Below the pieces are notes generated by a model. The model saw only the letters and a program-made list of their open reading frames with translations. It made no database searches and was not told where the DNA came from. A program made the translations under genes and the position numbers. From Triatoma infestans (lineage: Eukaryota > Arthropoda > Insecta > Hemiptera > Reduviidae), in the NCBI GenBank assembly GCA_011037195.1, contig JAAEAF010014510.1, forward strand, positions 39,176-103,175: a DNA stretch of 64,000 bases, written 5' to 3'. Below are positions 9,991-20,928 of the stretch, in pieces. Each line of letters starts with the position of its first letter. The first letter of the stretch is position 1.

Positions 9991-11570
9991 CTAGAAAAAA
10001 TAAAAAATTAAATTAAAAAAGAGACATTCATTAATCAACTAGCAAGCAATAAAAGAAATGAGAAAATTAAATTAAAACGATACAATTTTCTCTGCCTTGT
10101 ATTACAATTTTCATTACAGCTTGTCTTCAAATGGTTGGTTCTTTTACCAACTGAGAAATTTTTCGTAACAAGAGGTAAATTGTAAATTTCTTTTGGGTTG
10201 TATATAGAGAAAAAATATGTTTTTTAAATAATATTATTTTAAAAATAAATAAATAAATAAATTTATTAAATTTTCTTCTAAAAAAAAAAAAAAAAAGTTT
10301 ATTTATTTTTATGTAAATAAGAATGGCAGAATCTTATTTGTTTTATTTAGTTAGTAATTTAGTTGTGTGGTTTAGCGGGGCATACCACAAGGCTTATTCT
10401 ACTCTACTTGGTATTAGTTAAACAAAACAACCCAAATTATCTAGTAAACTGTCTAGTTAATAGAGCTCACATATTTGCTTTAAGTCTCGCAGAAACTAGT
10501 GGTTATTGTGGTATATATATACATATATATAAGAACTTTGACTAATGTTCTTTCACTTTAATTGAAAATATAACGTAAACAAAGACAATATGCTAGTTTA
10601 AAATGTTTATTATTATTTAATTTTACAATATTTGTGTATAATATATAATAATAAGTGTAAATATATAAAACTTTATATATAATTTTGTTTTTTTTTTCTG
10701 ATTGTTATAGATGGGAAGTGTTGCTAATTTTCAAAAGTTTCACCGGATATACATGTTTATTTATTTATTTTTTTTTGTATTCCGGAGGCCTCAAATACGT
10801 ATTTTGAATTGTAAACTCAATTTAGAAAATTTGGCGTGAATGTAATACTTCTAGTAAAAGAAAGGTTATAAATAAAAAACTCAAAGGCGTCATAATTTCA
10901 TCTCAAACAAATAGAATGTGGTAAAAATACACGTGGCAAAGTGCAGAAATGATCATTAATTCTACACGTGACCTAGAGGATATGCTTTTAAACAATATTA
11001 TTACTTTGCCAAATATTTATTAAAGCAAAAACCTGAAAATAAAAGAATGAATAGAGAACCACTCTCATTCTTAATAAATTCATTATTCACTTTTATTAAA
11101 CTAAATTGAACCGTTGAATCTACTTTAATAATCTGGCCAATATTCATAGTATATTTTCCAATAATCTATATATTCAAAATTCAATTTAAAAGGCTACTAT
11201 GTAAACTTACTTTTCTTTTTTTTTTCTCTCTCGCTCACTTTTTGTTTAATCAAGTGCAATTAGTCAGAGAAAGAACACAAAGTTACTCTTTTATTGGCTT
11301 CGCTGAAAAAACTCAAAAACAATTTATGTAACAGAAGAGAACATGAAGGGAAAATGTAAATTACTTTATTAAAAAGGAAAAACTCCTGATGAATACCAAG
11401 CATGAAAATATTTTGAAAAGTAGTAAAATTAGGAAAATAAAGAGGATATCACAATAAATTAAAAAAAAAAAAAAAAAAAAACAAATTGTGCGATTATAAA
11501 TTCATTTATACGAACATGCAATTTTATTAACAGTTTTCACTTTTATATTCTTGAGACTCTCCGAAGACTC
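9991..11570. other. AT-rich spacer with an Element A tail scrap
   Basis: No gene. About 10745-10865 resembles the Element A end module (ggaggcctcaaatacgtatttt, then gaaaatttggcgtg, aatacttctagtaa). Poly-A runs occur near 10280 and 11460. Confidence 0.45.
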
Positions 11571-12300
11571 ATTATGAACGTGTTACAGATTTTCAAAATT
11601 GAATTTTCGCCGGAAGTTTTAAAAGGATTATTTTCTGTTTTTTTCGTAATTTTTCGAAAACAGTTTCAAAATTTATCATTAAGTTTTGTATAATTATTAT
11701 TAGTTTCATGAGAAACATTTACTTAGGGGTTCTGGCCGATGGACCCGGAAGATTAGGCTAATGCATTATTTCAATATATTTTACGATTTCTACCACTTAT
11801 ATATATTATATAATGGGTTTCAGAAGGAGAAAAGAATAGGTTGTATAGATAAATAAACTAGAACTATGGGTAAACACCGTATTATCGAAAAGTAGCACAA
11901 ACTGCCTGGATTTTACACTAAAATATATAAATGGTAGTGGAGAGGTAAAGAGAAAGGTTGGTGACGCGTTGTGACTGCTGTATGAACTCTGCTGCAAGAC
12001 TGTCGGTAGACTCTCCTCTATGGCTGACACAGCTGTAATTAAACAGTTTCTCCCACTCTAGTCTGGCCTAAACTAGTGACTGTCTCCCTCTCTTCAGATA
12101 CTATTACAATTATAACAAGGAAATGTATTCCATATAAACTGAAGAAGGTACCACTTTACAATATAAATTATTTCTAGGTTTTCGGAATATTACCGAAAAT
12201 GTCACCAGTGATTTTTCTTTAAATTTGCAATGTTAATTGCATATACATAAACCTAGCGCATATATTTGGAACATGTTTCCGGAAAAATATAGATAGTTTC
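11571..12300 (-). mobile_element. Eroded Element A copy interrupted by an LTR
   Basis: Minus-strand fragments at 11580-11700 (gaattttcgccggaagttt, aatttttcgaaaacag) and 12175-12300 (gtgatttttctttaaatttgcaatg, gaacatgtttccggaaaaat) flank the solo LTR at 11810-12108. Both pieces are strongly diverged; this call is tentative. Confidence 0.4.
11810..12108 (-). mobile_element. Solo LTR, TGTAATRG family (LTR-T)
   Basis: Minus-strand unit starting TGTAATAGTATC and ending CCCATTAT, flanked by the 5-bp repeat attat (11805-11809 and 12109-12113). Inside are gccagactagagtgggagaa, a TATA-like tttaattacag promoter area and a downstream block tagtgtaaaatccaggcag that is shared with copies at 27.0, 36.2 and 52.9 kb. 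There is no internal retrotransposon sequence and no coding capacity. Confidence 0.7.
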
Positions 12301-12377
12301 ATGGAAATCTATAACGTTAAACTTATTTTCTATGTTAAAGTGTTATTGGAGTTTAAACGTGGACTATCTCTTCCTGT

Positions 12378-12683
12378 TGTAATGGCAAGAGAGACAACAC
12401 AAGCCCGACCGAGAGAAAACAGACTCTCTCTAGTACTCTCTCACTTAAGCAGGCTAGAGTGGGGAACCTGTATATAAGCCAGTTAGAGATCTAGACATCC
12501 ATCTATCTATCAGATTCAACCATATACATCACACCGTGTCATAACTCTACTCTAACCCTTTATTCTATAAAATCATTACAAGTCCAGTGCAGTTTGTGTA
12601 GACTTATAGCCATATTATAACAATGTCTTCACATCTCGTCTAATTAATCAATCCCAATTTCTCTCCTCATCAACTCCATTATA
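12378..12683 (+). mobile_element. Solo LTR, LTR-T family
   Basis: Plus-strand unit of 306 bp from TGTAATGGC to CTCCATTATA, flanked by ctgt (12374-12377 and 12684-12687). It has the family landmarks gcaggctagagtgggga, a TATA box in tgtatataagcc (about 12471-12482) and agtccagtgcagtttgtgtag. It is closest to the copy at 33.8 kb. No internal region. Confidence 0.75.
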
Positions 12684-13920
12684 CTGTCTACAGGGTAATC
12701 ATGCTATATGCTGGAACAAATATTATACCCCTACTACTTGTTTTCATATTTACCTCAATTATAATTTTAATAAATTGATCGCGTGCATAGATCACACCTG
12801 ATTTTCGCTTTCTTCTAGATCTTTGTTCAAAGGAAATTGCCTAATTTAAATGCAAGTTTTCCATCAGTCTGAAACACACTTCCAGATATCTGACTCACAA
12901 TCTAATAACTTTATAATTAATACAATTATCTAATTATTAAGATTTTTTTTTTTTTTTTGTTCTTAATAAGCTGTTATTATTCCATTCTAGCGGTACAGAA
13001 ATAAAAAAACAATAAAGTTGTATAAAGCTTGTAAGTCTGTAAGTTAAATTTAGTTCTTAACGTGAAAAATTAGGTGAATTGAATACCACGAAACCTGATA
13101 TTCTGTTAACGACTGGTTCAATTGGAAGAAGTAGTCGCTTGTTGCCAGAGATAGTCAGCGTTTTTCTTTATTATTTGAACATAATAATCCTTCGTATAAA
13201 ACTCTTTAATTCTTCTTTAACAGCACAAAATATCAATAGTAACCTATTTATTATTTGACTACCTTCTGAATGGTTATATATAGTTCAAAGACGACAGCTT
13301 ATATTTCAAGTGACTTACTATGGAAGTAAGCAATATACTCTTGATTCAACTGATACGATTATTATTTTTTGGGACTGCTTGAACTAATCTAAAATGAGGA
13401 AAAATTAAAAGTTTTCCTTAAAAATTTAAAATCAATTTATTTATAATGTGAATATCTAAATATTAATGTATAAAGGAAAGCAAAAAAAAAGTTAAGTGGG
13501 GTACTTTGAAAGGAGATTGGTTGGAAAATCTTTTTTAAGTTTGCTACAACTTATAAATATGTACGAGAGTGTTTCTATTTAGCATTTCTTTTCTTTTTTT
13601 AAATTTTAAAGTATTCACGGAACTTATTTACTAAAATATTCTACTTCTTCTACTTTATTAAAAAATATATATATATATGTATTATTAAATAAGAATATTT
13701 TAATTCATCTTATTTTTGTTGTAAATTTCCTGCTTTATTCATTCAAAAATTATAAATTGTTTTAGTCGATGGCAACGTCATTTGAAACATTTTGCCTTAT
13801 ATTGTAGCGTTTCAGTTTTATGGAGGTTTGGTTAAAAATCTTCAGTCAATTTTAATTTAAAGAAAAAAAAAATTAGCTTAATACAATAAACAAATGCTGT
13901 ATTGTAAATATTCTGCACAA
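12684..13920. other. Gene-free AT-rich spacer
   Basis: No gene or repeat family recognised; poly-T near 12941-12958 and (AT)n near 13662-13679. Confidence 0.45.
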
Positions 13921-14132
13921 CAGCGTTGACGGATTTCGTGTTACGAATATCTGCCGTCCCATTTAAGCACTTCTTTTCTCCCATACAAAGCGGATGAATG
14001 GGGCTGAATGTTTTGCAAAGAACTAGGCCAAATTCGAAGCTTAAGGTAGTCTACAAAAGTCTAAAATTAATATTCCAGAATCAGAACTTATCAAGAAACC
14101 TCAAGAAGTATTTTAATAAGTAACAAACATCC

Positions 14133-15586
14133 GGTACGGACAAAATGTATGACCTATTAAAAGATCTTTTTGAAAAGTGTTTAAATGGAGAGAATGTACC
14201 CGAGGACTGGAAAATGGACTATATTTCCCCAGTGCATAGAAAGGGAAGAAAAGATGACTACAATAACTATAGGGGTATAACAGTGACTAGTACTCTGAGC
14301 AGAGTGTATGGAACAATTATAAAATATTTGCTGGAAAAAGAGTACAGGAAAATGGAGGCTGAGGAACAAGCGGGGTTCAGAGCCGGTAGATCAACTATAG
14401 ACCACATCTTTTGCTTGCAGCAAATCATTGAGAAGAAAGTAGCAAAGGCACAATCTCTTCATCTACTCTTTATAGATATTGAAAAGGCTTATGATTGTGT
14501 ACCCCAAAGCAAGCTTTGGACAGCTTTAACTGAAACGGGCATAAATCCAACTGTAGCAATTAAAAGATTCTACAAAGATGCCATGTCTAAGGTAAAAATA
14601 GGAAAATATTTGTCTTCTGGGTTCCATGTGACGAAAGGATTGCGTCAAGGATGTTGTTTATCGCCCACACTATTTAAAATTTATATAGAGAAAGTCCTAG
14701 AAGATTGGAAGAAAAAATGCAAAAACATGGGAATCAAAATAGATGACAGTACCACTGCCTATAATTTACAGTTTGCCGACGACCAGTTGATTTTAGCTCA
14801 AGACTATTATGACATGGAATACATGACAAGGAAGTTGCTACAAGAATATAATAACTGGGGGCTTAAGGTAAACATGAATAAATGTAGATATCTTGCAATA
14901 GGAGAAATAAGTCAAGATCTGCTACTGGAAGAAGAAATGGGAACAATTAGCCATACTGAGGAATACAAATATCTAGGAGTGAAAATTACAAAAGAAGGAA
15001 GACAGGATAAAGAGATCAAATCAAGGATTAACTTGAGTAAGCGGGCAATTTCTACATTAAACGGCGTTCTTTGGGATAAACAGGTTACAGCCGACACTAA
15101 AAGTAGAATTTTTAAAACAATAATCAGAAGCATTATATCCTATGGGTCAGAAGTTTGGACACTTCCATCAATATTGAAGGTAAATTTATTGGCATTAGAG
15201 ATGGACTTTTGGAGGCGCTCTGCCAGAATTTCAAGAAAAGAAAAAATCCGAAATGAAGAGGTGAGGAGAAAAATGAAAGTCCAGAACTCAATTGCGGAAT
15301 TTATAGAAAGGAGGCAATTAATATGGTATGGCCACACAAAAAGAATGAAAGCGGAAAGATTACCAAAGAAAATTATGGATTGGATACCGCTTGGAAGAAG
15401 GAAAAAGGGAAGACCAGCCATTAGTTGGAGGCAACAAATTCAAAATATTATGCGGGATAGGCATGTAGAAGAGGACATGTGGAAAAACAAAGAATTATGG
15501 AGGGAAAAGATAGAAGGAATGAAATTTTAGGTACCGGAAAATGTATTTCTACATTGTTAAACCGGGAAAAAAAAAACAAAAAAAAA
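14133..15586 (+). mobile_element. 5'-truncated LINE with intact RT frame and target duplications
   Basis: An insertion of about 1.45 kb flanked by the 11-bp direct repeat aacaaacatcc (14122-14132 and 15587-15597). The open frame runs in from the truncation point, so the element broke inside ORF2. The 3' UTR is only about 40 bp. It contains a possible stem-loop (aatgta 15540-15545 / tacatt 15550-15555, loop tttc, with ccgg at both feet) before an A-rich tail (A10CA11-like, 15567-15586). The short 3' UTR and A-rich tail suit RTE-like elements. The flanking duplication and open frame mark a young insertion made by target-primed reverse transcription. Confidence 0.88.
14145..15530 (+). CDS. Non-LTR retrotransposon reverse transcriptase (partial ORF2)
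   Basis: A 461-residue frame encoding the reverse transcriptase and C-terminal part of a LINE. The fingers motif PVHRKGRKDDYNNYRGI is at about 29-45. EEQAGFRAGRSTIDHIF at about 73-89 is RT block 2. Motif A FIDIEKAYD is at 109-117 with catalytic D111; motif B KGLRQGCCLSP at 164-174; motif C FADDQ at 210-214 with D212 and D213. All three catalytic aspartates are present. The C-terminal end (about 388-430: QLIWYGHTKRM ... GRRKKGRPAISW) is the basic tail typical of RTE/BovB-like and related ORF2 proteins. The annotated ATG is merely the first one; the frame is open upstream to the truncation at 14133, so the endonuclease is lost and the protein is not autonomous. FADDQ instead of the commoner FADDT/YADD is worth noting. 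Clade assignment is inference. Confidence 0.93.
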   Translation: MYDLLKDLFEKCLNGENVPEDWKMDYISPVHRKGRKDDYNNYRGITVTSTLSRVYGTIIKYLLEKEYRKMEAEEQAGFRAGRSTIDHIFCLQQIIEKKVAKAQSLHLLFIDIEKAYDCVPQSKLWTALTETGINPTVAIKRFYKDAMSKVKIGKYLSSGFHVTKGLRQGCCLSPTLFKIYIEKVLEDWKKKCKNMGIKIDDSTTAYNLQFADDQLILAQDYYDMEYMTRKLLQEYNNWGLKVNMNKCRYLAIGEISQDLLLEEEMGTISHTEEYKYLGVKITKEGRQDKEIKSRINLSKRAISTLNGVLWDKQVTADTKSRIFKTIIRSIISYGSEVWTLPSILKVNLLALEMDFWRRSARISRKEKIRNEEVRRKMKVQNSIAEFIERRQLIWYGHTKRMKAERLPKKIMDWIPLGRRKKGRPAISWRQQIQNIMRDRHVEEDMWKNKELWREKIEGMKF

Positions 15587-15597
15587 AACAAACATCC

Positions 15598-15930
15598 AAG
15601 AAGTAATTAACTAGTAACAAGGAGCCTTCACTTAACTCTCAAGAAACCCCATTCGTACAAACCAGAGAGTTTCTACTAGTTAGCTAAACTATCTTTAGAA
15701 CAAGTAAGAGTACTAACTAGTTATAAATCGCTATCGTCAGTCTTCGCTCGGTTACTCTAAACTCTACTATTCAATGTACCTCTCTTCATCAAGTGACCAC
15801 TAAAACATAATCTGAAATGCGAGTACGGAAGTGTGTATTTTTGAACTTTAACACACAAACACTTCCACAGTTCCTGTTACCATTAATTTGTGATAACACT
15901 TTTATATGAATAAAGCTTTTCACTCACAAA
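15598..15930 (+). mobile_element. Possible LTR-C copy hosting the LINE
   Basis: Sequence on the right of the LINE (about 15640-15900) shares the motif cagtcttcgctcggttactc with two other regions (33.4 and 45.8 kb) that have LTR-like ends. Sequence just left of the LINE (about 13925-14121) may be its other part. Ends are not identified, so the copy is tentative. Confidence 0.35.
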
Positions 15931-16164
15931 CAACGATTTTTTAAGGGCTTTCTGAAGATGCTGTAGAGCTGGAATGGTAAACAGGACAGGTCTAGTAAAT
16001 TCGAGAGTGTAAATTTGCATTTATTTATCCCACGCACTCAAATGAATTGCAAATTAAATATAGCCTAAAATTCAGTGCAAATTTATGAAGGTAACCTGAT
16101 GAAATTTGACAATGGGAGCTTCTGAAAAGCAAGCCCATTATACGAATATAAAGAAGCTCCTGCT

Positions 16165-16391
16165 TCAGAGACATTTTCCGTGATAGCCTGCTTCTTTTTG
16201 AGGTCATCGACCGCTTTCGGGTGTTAGCCCATCTTCAGGATGCGTTTGTCAAACAGTATGATAACACAGATTTGCTCTGTGCAAGTCTGTGTTATCACAC
16301 TGTTTAACAAACGCATCCTAAAGATGGGCGAACGCTCGAAACCAGTCGATGACCTCAAAAAGAAGCAGGCTATCATGGAAAATGTCTCTGA
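16165..16391. mobile_element. Foldback B copy (near-perfect hairpin)
   Basis: A 227-bp inverted repeat whose arms begin cagagacattttccgtgat and meet around the loop ttgctctgtgcaag near 16270-16284. Arms of about 105 bp differ at only a few positions. The same sequence occurs at 38110-38433 and, as one arm, at 59701-59850. Both arms carry gatgggcgaacgctcgaaac-type sequence (gaagatgggc, then gaaacc, then gtcgatgacc). Downstream, 16392-16437 matches the outer part of the 38-kb copy, so the full element extends further on the right, while the left outer part is altered. Short open frames across it are shadows of the palindrome. Confidence 0.85.
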
Positions 16392-16439
16392 TGCTTTCCA
16401 GCTCTGCGGAACCAACCACAACAAGCTCCCGCTTAACAA

Positions 16440-17883
16440 AAACAGTTATAAAAGTTAAGTTTACAAAGCTTAACCGAGCTTTCCTCTGCTCAATTTTGAC
16501 TTATAGAACTTTGTTAATAGTGGAAAATGAGCTCGTATAATTGGAGAAGCGTCGGCTCTTAGATAAGTAAAAATTTTTGGAATAGTTCACAAACAAAAAA
16601 AATAATGAGGGCAAGCAGAATGTGGGTTGTTTTAAGACGGGATGAATGGGCGATTGAACGCTCATGATTCAACATTGAGCGCCTTGTTACTGAAGAAGAA
16701 CAGAAATCCATCGCCCATATATCAATAATGTTAATTAAATATAATCAAAACAAAACCGGATTTGTTTTATGTTAATAGTGGAATAACATTTTTTCTTTAA
16801 TATTTAAAGTGATACTTCTTTAATAAATACGTCAAATTAATATCTCCGTTACAAGAAGAGAGCAAATCATGAGTAATCAATCTTAGGATACACTGTATGG
16901 AAAGGTTCAGGATGATAATATCTTGAGAACTGCAATTTCAAAAATGTACAACTGAATCTAAAATCGATTTGGTAAGAAATATTGAACAGGAACAAGAATA
17001 ACGAGATCACAAGAATTGTTAGAATTGTGCATCGGTATTTGTTCTCAATATTGAAATTGTCGGCCTAGTTTGAATAGGGCTCAATACTGAATTTAGGACT
17101 AATGAAAACTAATAAAGCATAAATTAAGCTCTTCGCAGGCTTTAACAAAATTTGAATCCAGGGAAAGTTGGTGATATATCATCCATAAAAAAACAATATA
17201 TTTTTTAGCTCCCGTTATGTTAAGTCATTCACAGTTTATTGAGAAATAATCAAACAAATTTTTCCAGAAGATTTAGAAACAATGAAAATATAAATAATAC
17301 AATCTATATTCAGCCTATTTTTAATGGTTAATCAGAAATAAAAATTAATACTATCTAATTATATACTATAATATTACTATATTATAATATTGAGAACGTA
17401 ATTTTTTAAAAATAATTAGTGCATAAGACATTTGTAATTTTCAGATTATCTATAGCAACAATACATTAAATTATCTTGGTTGTTATGTTTGTGTTTAAGA
17501 TTGCGCAGTTGTTACAGGAAACTGTGCAATCATTTGATTTGTTAACAACTATTTATCCCGTTATTCTTATAAATAAGGTGTGATTGCCTTGCAAAAAAAA
17601 AAAAATCTTAATTATTTATTCAAATTAATAATTATCAATCGCCGGTGGCAACGACTGGGACTTCAGAATATATATATAAGTATTAGTATCCTTTCTTGAA
17701 TTTGTTTGAAATAAAATCAACGATATCAATTTATTATGTTGAAGAATACTGGGGGTATGATAACATTAACCCATTATTTTGTTAATTCTCAAATTAACAA
17801 TTCAAATAAAATATAAAGGAATAAAACCGGATAATGCCCAGGGATAAATGCCAGTACCGAGCAATACTATCATATTGATTTTT
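16440..17883. other. Gene-free AT-rich spacer
   Basis: No gene or recognised repeat; only A/T runs. Sequence around 17641-17660 (cgccggtggcaacgactggg) is a small GC-richer island without a known match. Confidence 0.45.
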
Positions 17884-18879
17884 ACTTTCTCTTACTCCTA
17901 GCAACAGGAAGTATTGTAATCGTGTCAAATTTTCGTATCGAGTTTTCAACTGAAATATCCGTTTCGAGGTCTCCTGAGTCCAAAGAAGTGGTTGTTAGCA
18001 AATGGTCTATATGTTGTGTGTGTGTGTGTGTGTGTATATATATGTGAACAGCATAGCTCAAAAACGAAAAATCGTAGAAAGTTCAAACTTGATATTCCGT
18101 TTAGGTATCACCATAGGATCCGGCAGTGGGTCATCTGTCAAAATTCCTCAACCGGAAGTACCACTTTACCAGTTTTTTTTTTTTACGTTTTTGCGACTTT
18201 CTTAAAAATCGCTCCAACGATTTTCTTCAAACTTGGTATATCAACTACACATACTAACAGCTACAACTTTTATTTGAAACATTTCTCTGGGAAAATTCAT
18301 TTAAGGGCAGTTATGGTGGAGGGGTGGGGTTAGGTTTTCATCTAAAGTGTTATTTCAGTTCATTAAACAATTCTATCATCTAAATAATATTAATTAGAAT
18401 TAAATATGTTGTTGAAATTCCGAGTTTGACAAAAATCGGATAACCGGAAGTGCGTTTACTTTACTAAATGATTTTTTTTCACTTTTTCGCGATTTTCTCA
18501 AAAATGGCTCCGACGATTTTCTTGAAACAACTTATATAAACTAAACATACAGAGATCTATAACTTTTAATTGAAACATTTCTCTGGGAAAATTAATTTAA
18601 GGGAACTTTGAGGGGAGGGGTGGTGTTACACCTTCCTCTAAAGTGGTATCATAGTTGGATCATACAATTCTATCATCCAAACAAAATTAATTACAAATAA
18701 ATAGATGCCCTAAATTCCAAGTTTTAAGAAAATTTGTAAACCGGAAATGCGGTTTTAATGAACAGTTTTTTTCAGTTTTCGACGAATTTCGTTAAATTTG
18801 GTACACAAACTATAACATTTGTCAATTATAATTTTGAGAACAGGAGTAAGAGAAAGTTGTGTGCGTGTTTCACACCAGA
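17884..18879 (-). mobile_element. Element A, full-length (two monomers)
   Basis: Minus-strand copy of 996 bp. The right subterminal repeat appears first as ACTTTCTCTTACTCCTAG (17884). The head ends the copy as caggagtaagagaaagttgtg ... cacaccaga (18841-18879). ACCGGAAGT-type monomer boundaries on the plus strand lie at about 18148, 18441 and 18727, so two monomers of about 290 bp and one end module are present. A (GT)n tract sits at about 18016-18034 beside gaacagcatagctc, the fixed microsatellite position of the family. No consistent protein is encoded. Confidence 0.92.
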
Positions 18880-18889
18880 TTTGTTTGTT

Positions 18890-18907
18890 TTACAGTTGTG
18901 CTGTTCG

Positions 18908-18941
<34 letters not shown>

Positions 18942-19072
18942 TATTTCTATAAACAAAAAAAACACTTTTTTGAAATCAGGAAACCTCAAAATATGTATTT
19001 CCGGTTAAAACATGATATCGAAAATTTGATACGATCCCCAATACTTCTCTCTTACCAGCATCAAAAGAAAGT
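18890..19072 (+). mobile_element. Element A tail, head-to-tail inverted with its neighbour
   Basis: Plus-strand end module: ttgtgctgttcgc, a (GC)n(AC)n tract at 18906-18940, caaaaaaaacacttttttg, ggaaacctcaaaatatgtat, ttccggttaaaacatgatatcg and a degraded right repeat (accagcatcaaaagaaagt) at 19054-19072. It begins only about 10 bp after the head of the minus-strand copy, so the two form an inverted composite. Confidence 0.75.
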
Positions 19073-19586
19073 AAAAAATGGCCCTTTGATAAAAAATTAC
19101 TAATTTAAAGTAATCGCTAAACTAAATTTTATGATCTAAACTCTTTTTCGTCTACAAGATTTGATCGGAATTTGGGCCGTAAAACGCCCTGAAGAATTAG
19201 TCATTTCACGCATAGACATAAACGCAGACGCATAATTAGTTGTTTACTAAATATAAATGTTCACATTTTCTGCAAAATAATTCTTAGTAAATATGATAAA
19301 GTTTTTGCCAAGAATCTTATAATATACAAAGTGAATGACAATTGGGAAAAAATTCGACAATTCGAAATCTAAAAAAAAAACATCGACAAGCTGGACAAGC
19401 AAAAATATAAATAAACCAAAACAAAAAAAAGTTACTAGTAATAAGAGACAGAATAACATGATCTATTAAGCTGTAATAATACATGAAAAGAACAAGATTG
19501 TGTAATAATTAAGTAATATTGGTGCGCAATATTACGTGCACTAGTTTCACCCCATTCTTTAATTATATTCTTAACAAGTTAATAAC

Positions 19587-19621
<35 letters not shown>

Positions 19622-19865
19622 TAAATAATACTTGTTAAGAATAAATTCTCTTATTTAATTTTAAAAATTACAAATAGCTACAAATTATACTTTCGAAATA
19701 TTAAGAAAGATAATTATTATATCAAACTAGGTTTTTTTTTTTCATAATAAGCTTAAATTTAATAATAATAAATAATAATAATTGCAGCTACAGTTGACCG
19801 TGAAATTAAGGTTCATTTTATATTTTTAGCATTATAGTCTAGGATTCTAATAAATATATAATACA
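19073..19865. repeat. AT-rich spacer with (AAT)n microsatellite
   Basis: No gene. An (AAT)n array of about 11 units lies at 19587-19619. It is bracketed by an inverted repeat (attcttaacaagt near 19567-19580 and acttgttaagaat near 19631-19643), so the array sits in a hairpin loop. A second shorter (AATA)n stretch lies near 19760-19782. Confidence 0.6.
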
Positions 19866-20842
19866 CTAGCTAGCCCGACCATGCTTCTCTATGGCTCAGT
19901 CTGATTATTAGGCTTAACCATGCGTGATTTTGATAATTTATTTCGATGCTTTGGAATACCCTGTCTGCTAATTCTTCTTTTGAATGTACAATGTTGCAGA
20001 AATTAGATGAGAAGGTGATTTTTCCCGTCTCTGGATTTGTAGGAGCAGTGCCGTTATCCAGTTCCAGTAATTTCGTCTTGAAAATATGGCAGCTGTCGGA
20101 TCGTTTTGAAGTTGAACTCTCATATTCGTTGTTTAAATGAATTTTTTTTTACTGTGCTCCAAAGAGTTGAATATTTCAAGCAGGCATGCAATCCATCAGG
20201 TGGTGTTGAGCGTGGTATCACTGGAAGCGTTTGTTTGAAGTAACACAATGCTCCACCAAATGCAACCTGATTATTTCGCAAGTCTTTCAATGTATGATTT
20301 AATGCTTCCAATGACTTCTTATAAGCCATTGTACACTCATCCCATACAATGATTTTGCATGCCCGAAGAATCTTTCCCAGTCTTGATGTTTTAGAAATGT
20401 TACATGTTGGGTTTTCTGTGAAGTGCATGTTTAAGTCATGGCAGGTTAAGAGCTGAATGCGCTGTTCTACCTCCTTCCATCAACGTAGCAGCAATACCTG
20501 AAGAAGCAAGTGCTAACGCAATATGGCCGTTTGAACGGATTTTAGCTCGGAAATTCCCGTTTCCGTGGGAACTTCGGAATAGAGATACTTATAAGCAGTT
20601 GAGAAAGAGGTTCAGAGAGCCCGCCACGATCGCAACGCATCTGCGTCTGCTATTTCTGCCAACCTCGCGAAACGCTTGGAATTTCCCTTTTCCGTGGGAA
20701 CTTCGGAATAAAAAGTCTATATAAACACTCTTATATAGAAATGCAATGTTCTGTACAAATTTCAAGTGAATCCATCGACTACTTTTCGAGTTTTGCGGAC
20801 ACAAACATGCGGATGCTGAATTTTTATGTATATACGAGTAGA
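19866..20842 (-). mobile_element. Helitron, internally deleted, with helicase remnant
   Basis: Minus-strand element. The 5' end is TC (TCTACTCGTATATACAT, from 20842; an alternative start is 20846). The 3' end is CTAG at 19866-19869, preceded by the hairpin-forming agccatagagaagcatggtc. Flanking bases are A before TC and T after CTAG, as expected for Helitron insertion between A and T. The 5' leader (about 20540-20842) is nearly the same as in the Helitron at 49808-51002. The interior keeps part of the PIF1-like helicase, but no Rep/HUH nuclease is present, so the copy is non-autonomous. Confidence 0.88.
19910..20490 (-). pseudogene. Helitron PIF1-like helicase fragment
   Basis: Minus strand. 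An open stretch (20120-20428) reads TCNISKTSRLGK, then IVWDECTMAYKKSLEAL (the Walker-B-like WDECTM motif), then LRNNQVAFGGAL and FKQTLPVIPRSTPPD (helicase motif III region with the conserved RQTLPVIPR-type block). After a frameshift the reading continues (about 19915-20110) as MRVQLQNDPTAAIFS, LLELDNGTAP and FCNIVHSKEEL, all landmarks of insect Helitron helicases, directly into the 3' terminus. The Walker A region and the C-terminal motifs V/VI are deleted, and there are at least two frameshifts, so no working helicase can be made. Confidence 0.88.
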
Positions 20843-20864
20843 TAGATGACAGTAAGTATTGTGG

Positions 20865-20928
20865 TAATGGCACTTTAGTGAAAAACCTAACGCAAATTTC
20901 TTCCTTACTAGCAGAGCAAGAGAAAGTA
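20865..20928 (+). mobile_element. Element A terminal scrap beside the Helitron
   Basis: Short plus-strand remnant: tggcactttagtgaaaaacc, then ttccttactagcagagcaagagaaagt. This resembles a monomer scrap joined to the right subterminal repeat of Element A. Confidence 0.4.

Noticed and set aside
16240..16458. Short genes in the 16.2-kb hairpin
   Set aside because: Near-identical frames on both strands are mirror images of the palindrome's two arms.
18002..18333. Proteins encoded by Element A (e.g. frames at 17992-18333, 38771-39109, 27740-28006)
   Set aside because: Similar short frames appear because the DNA repeats are similar. They run through the microsatellite, differ in frame and strand between copies and contain no domain. 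I treat them as non-coding.
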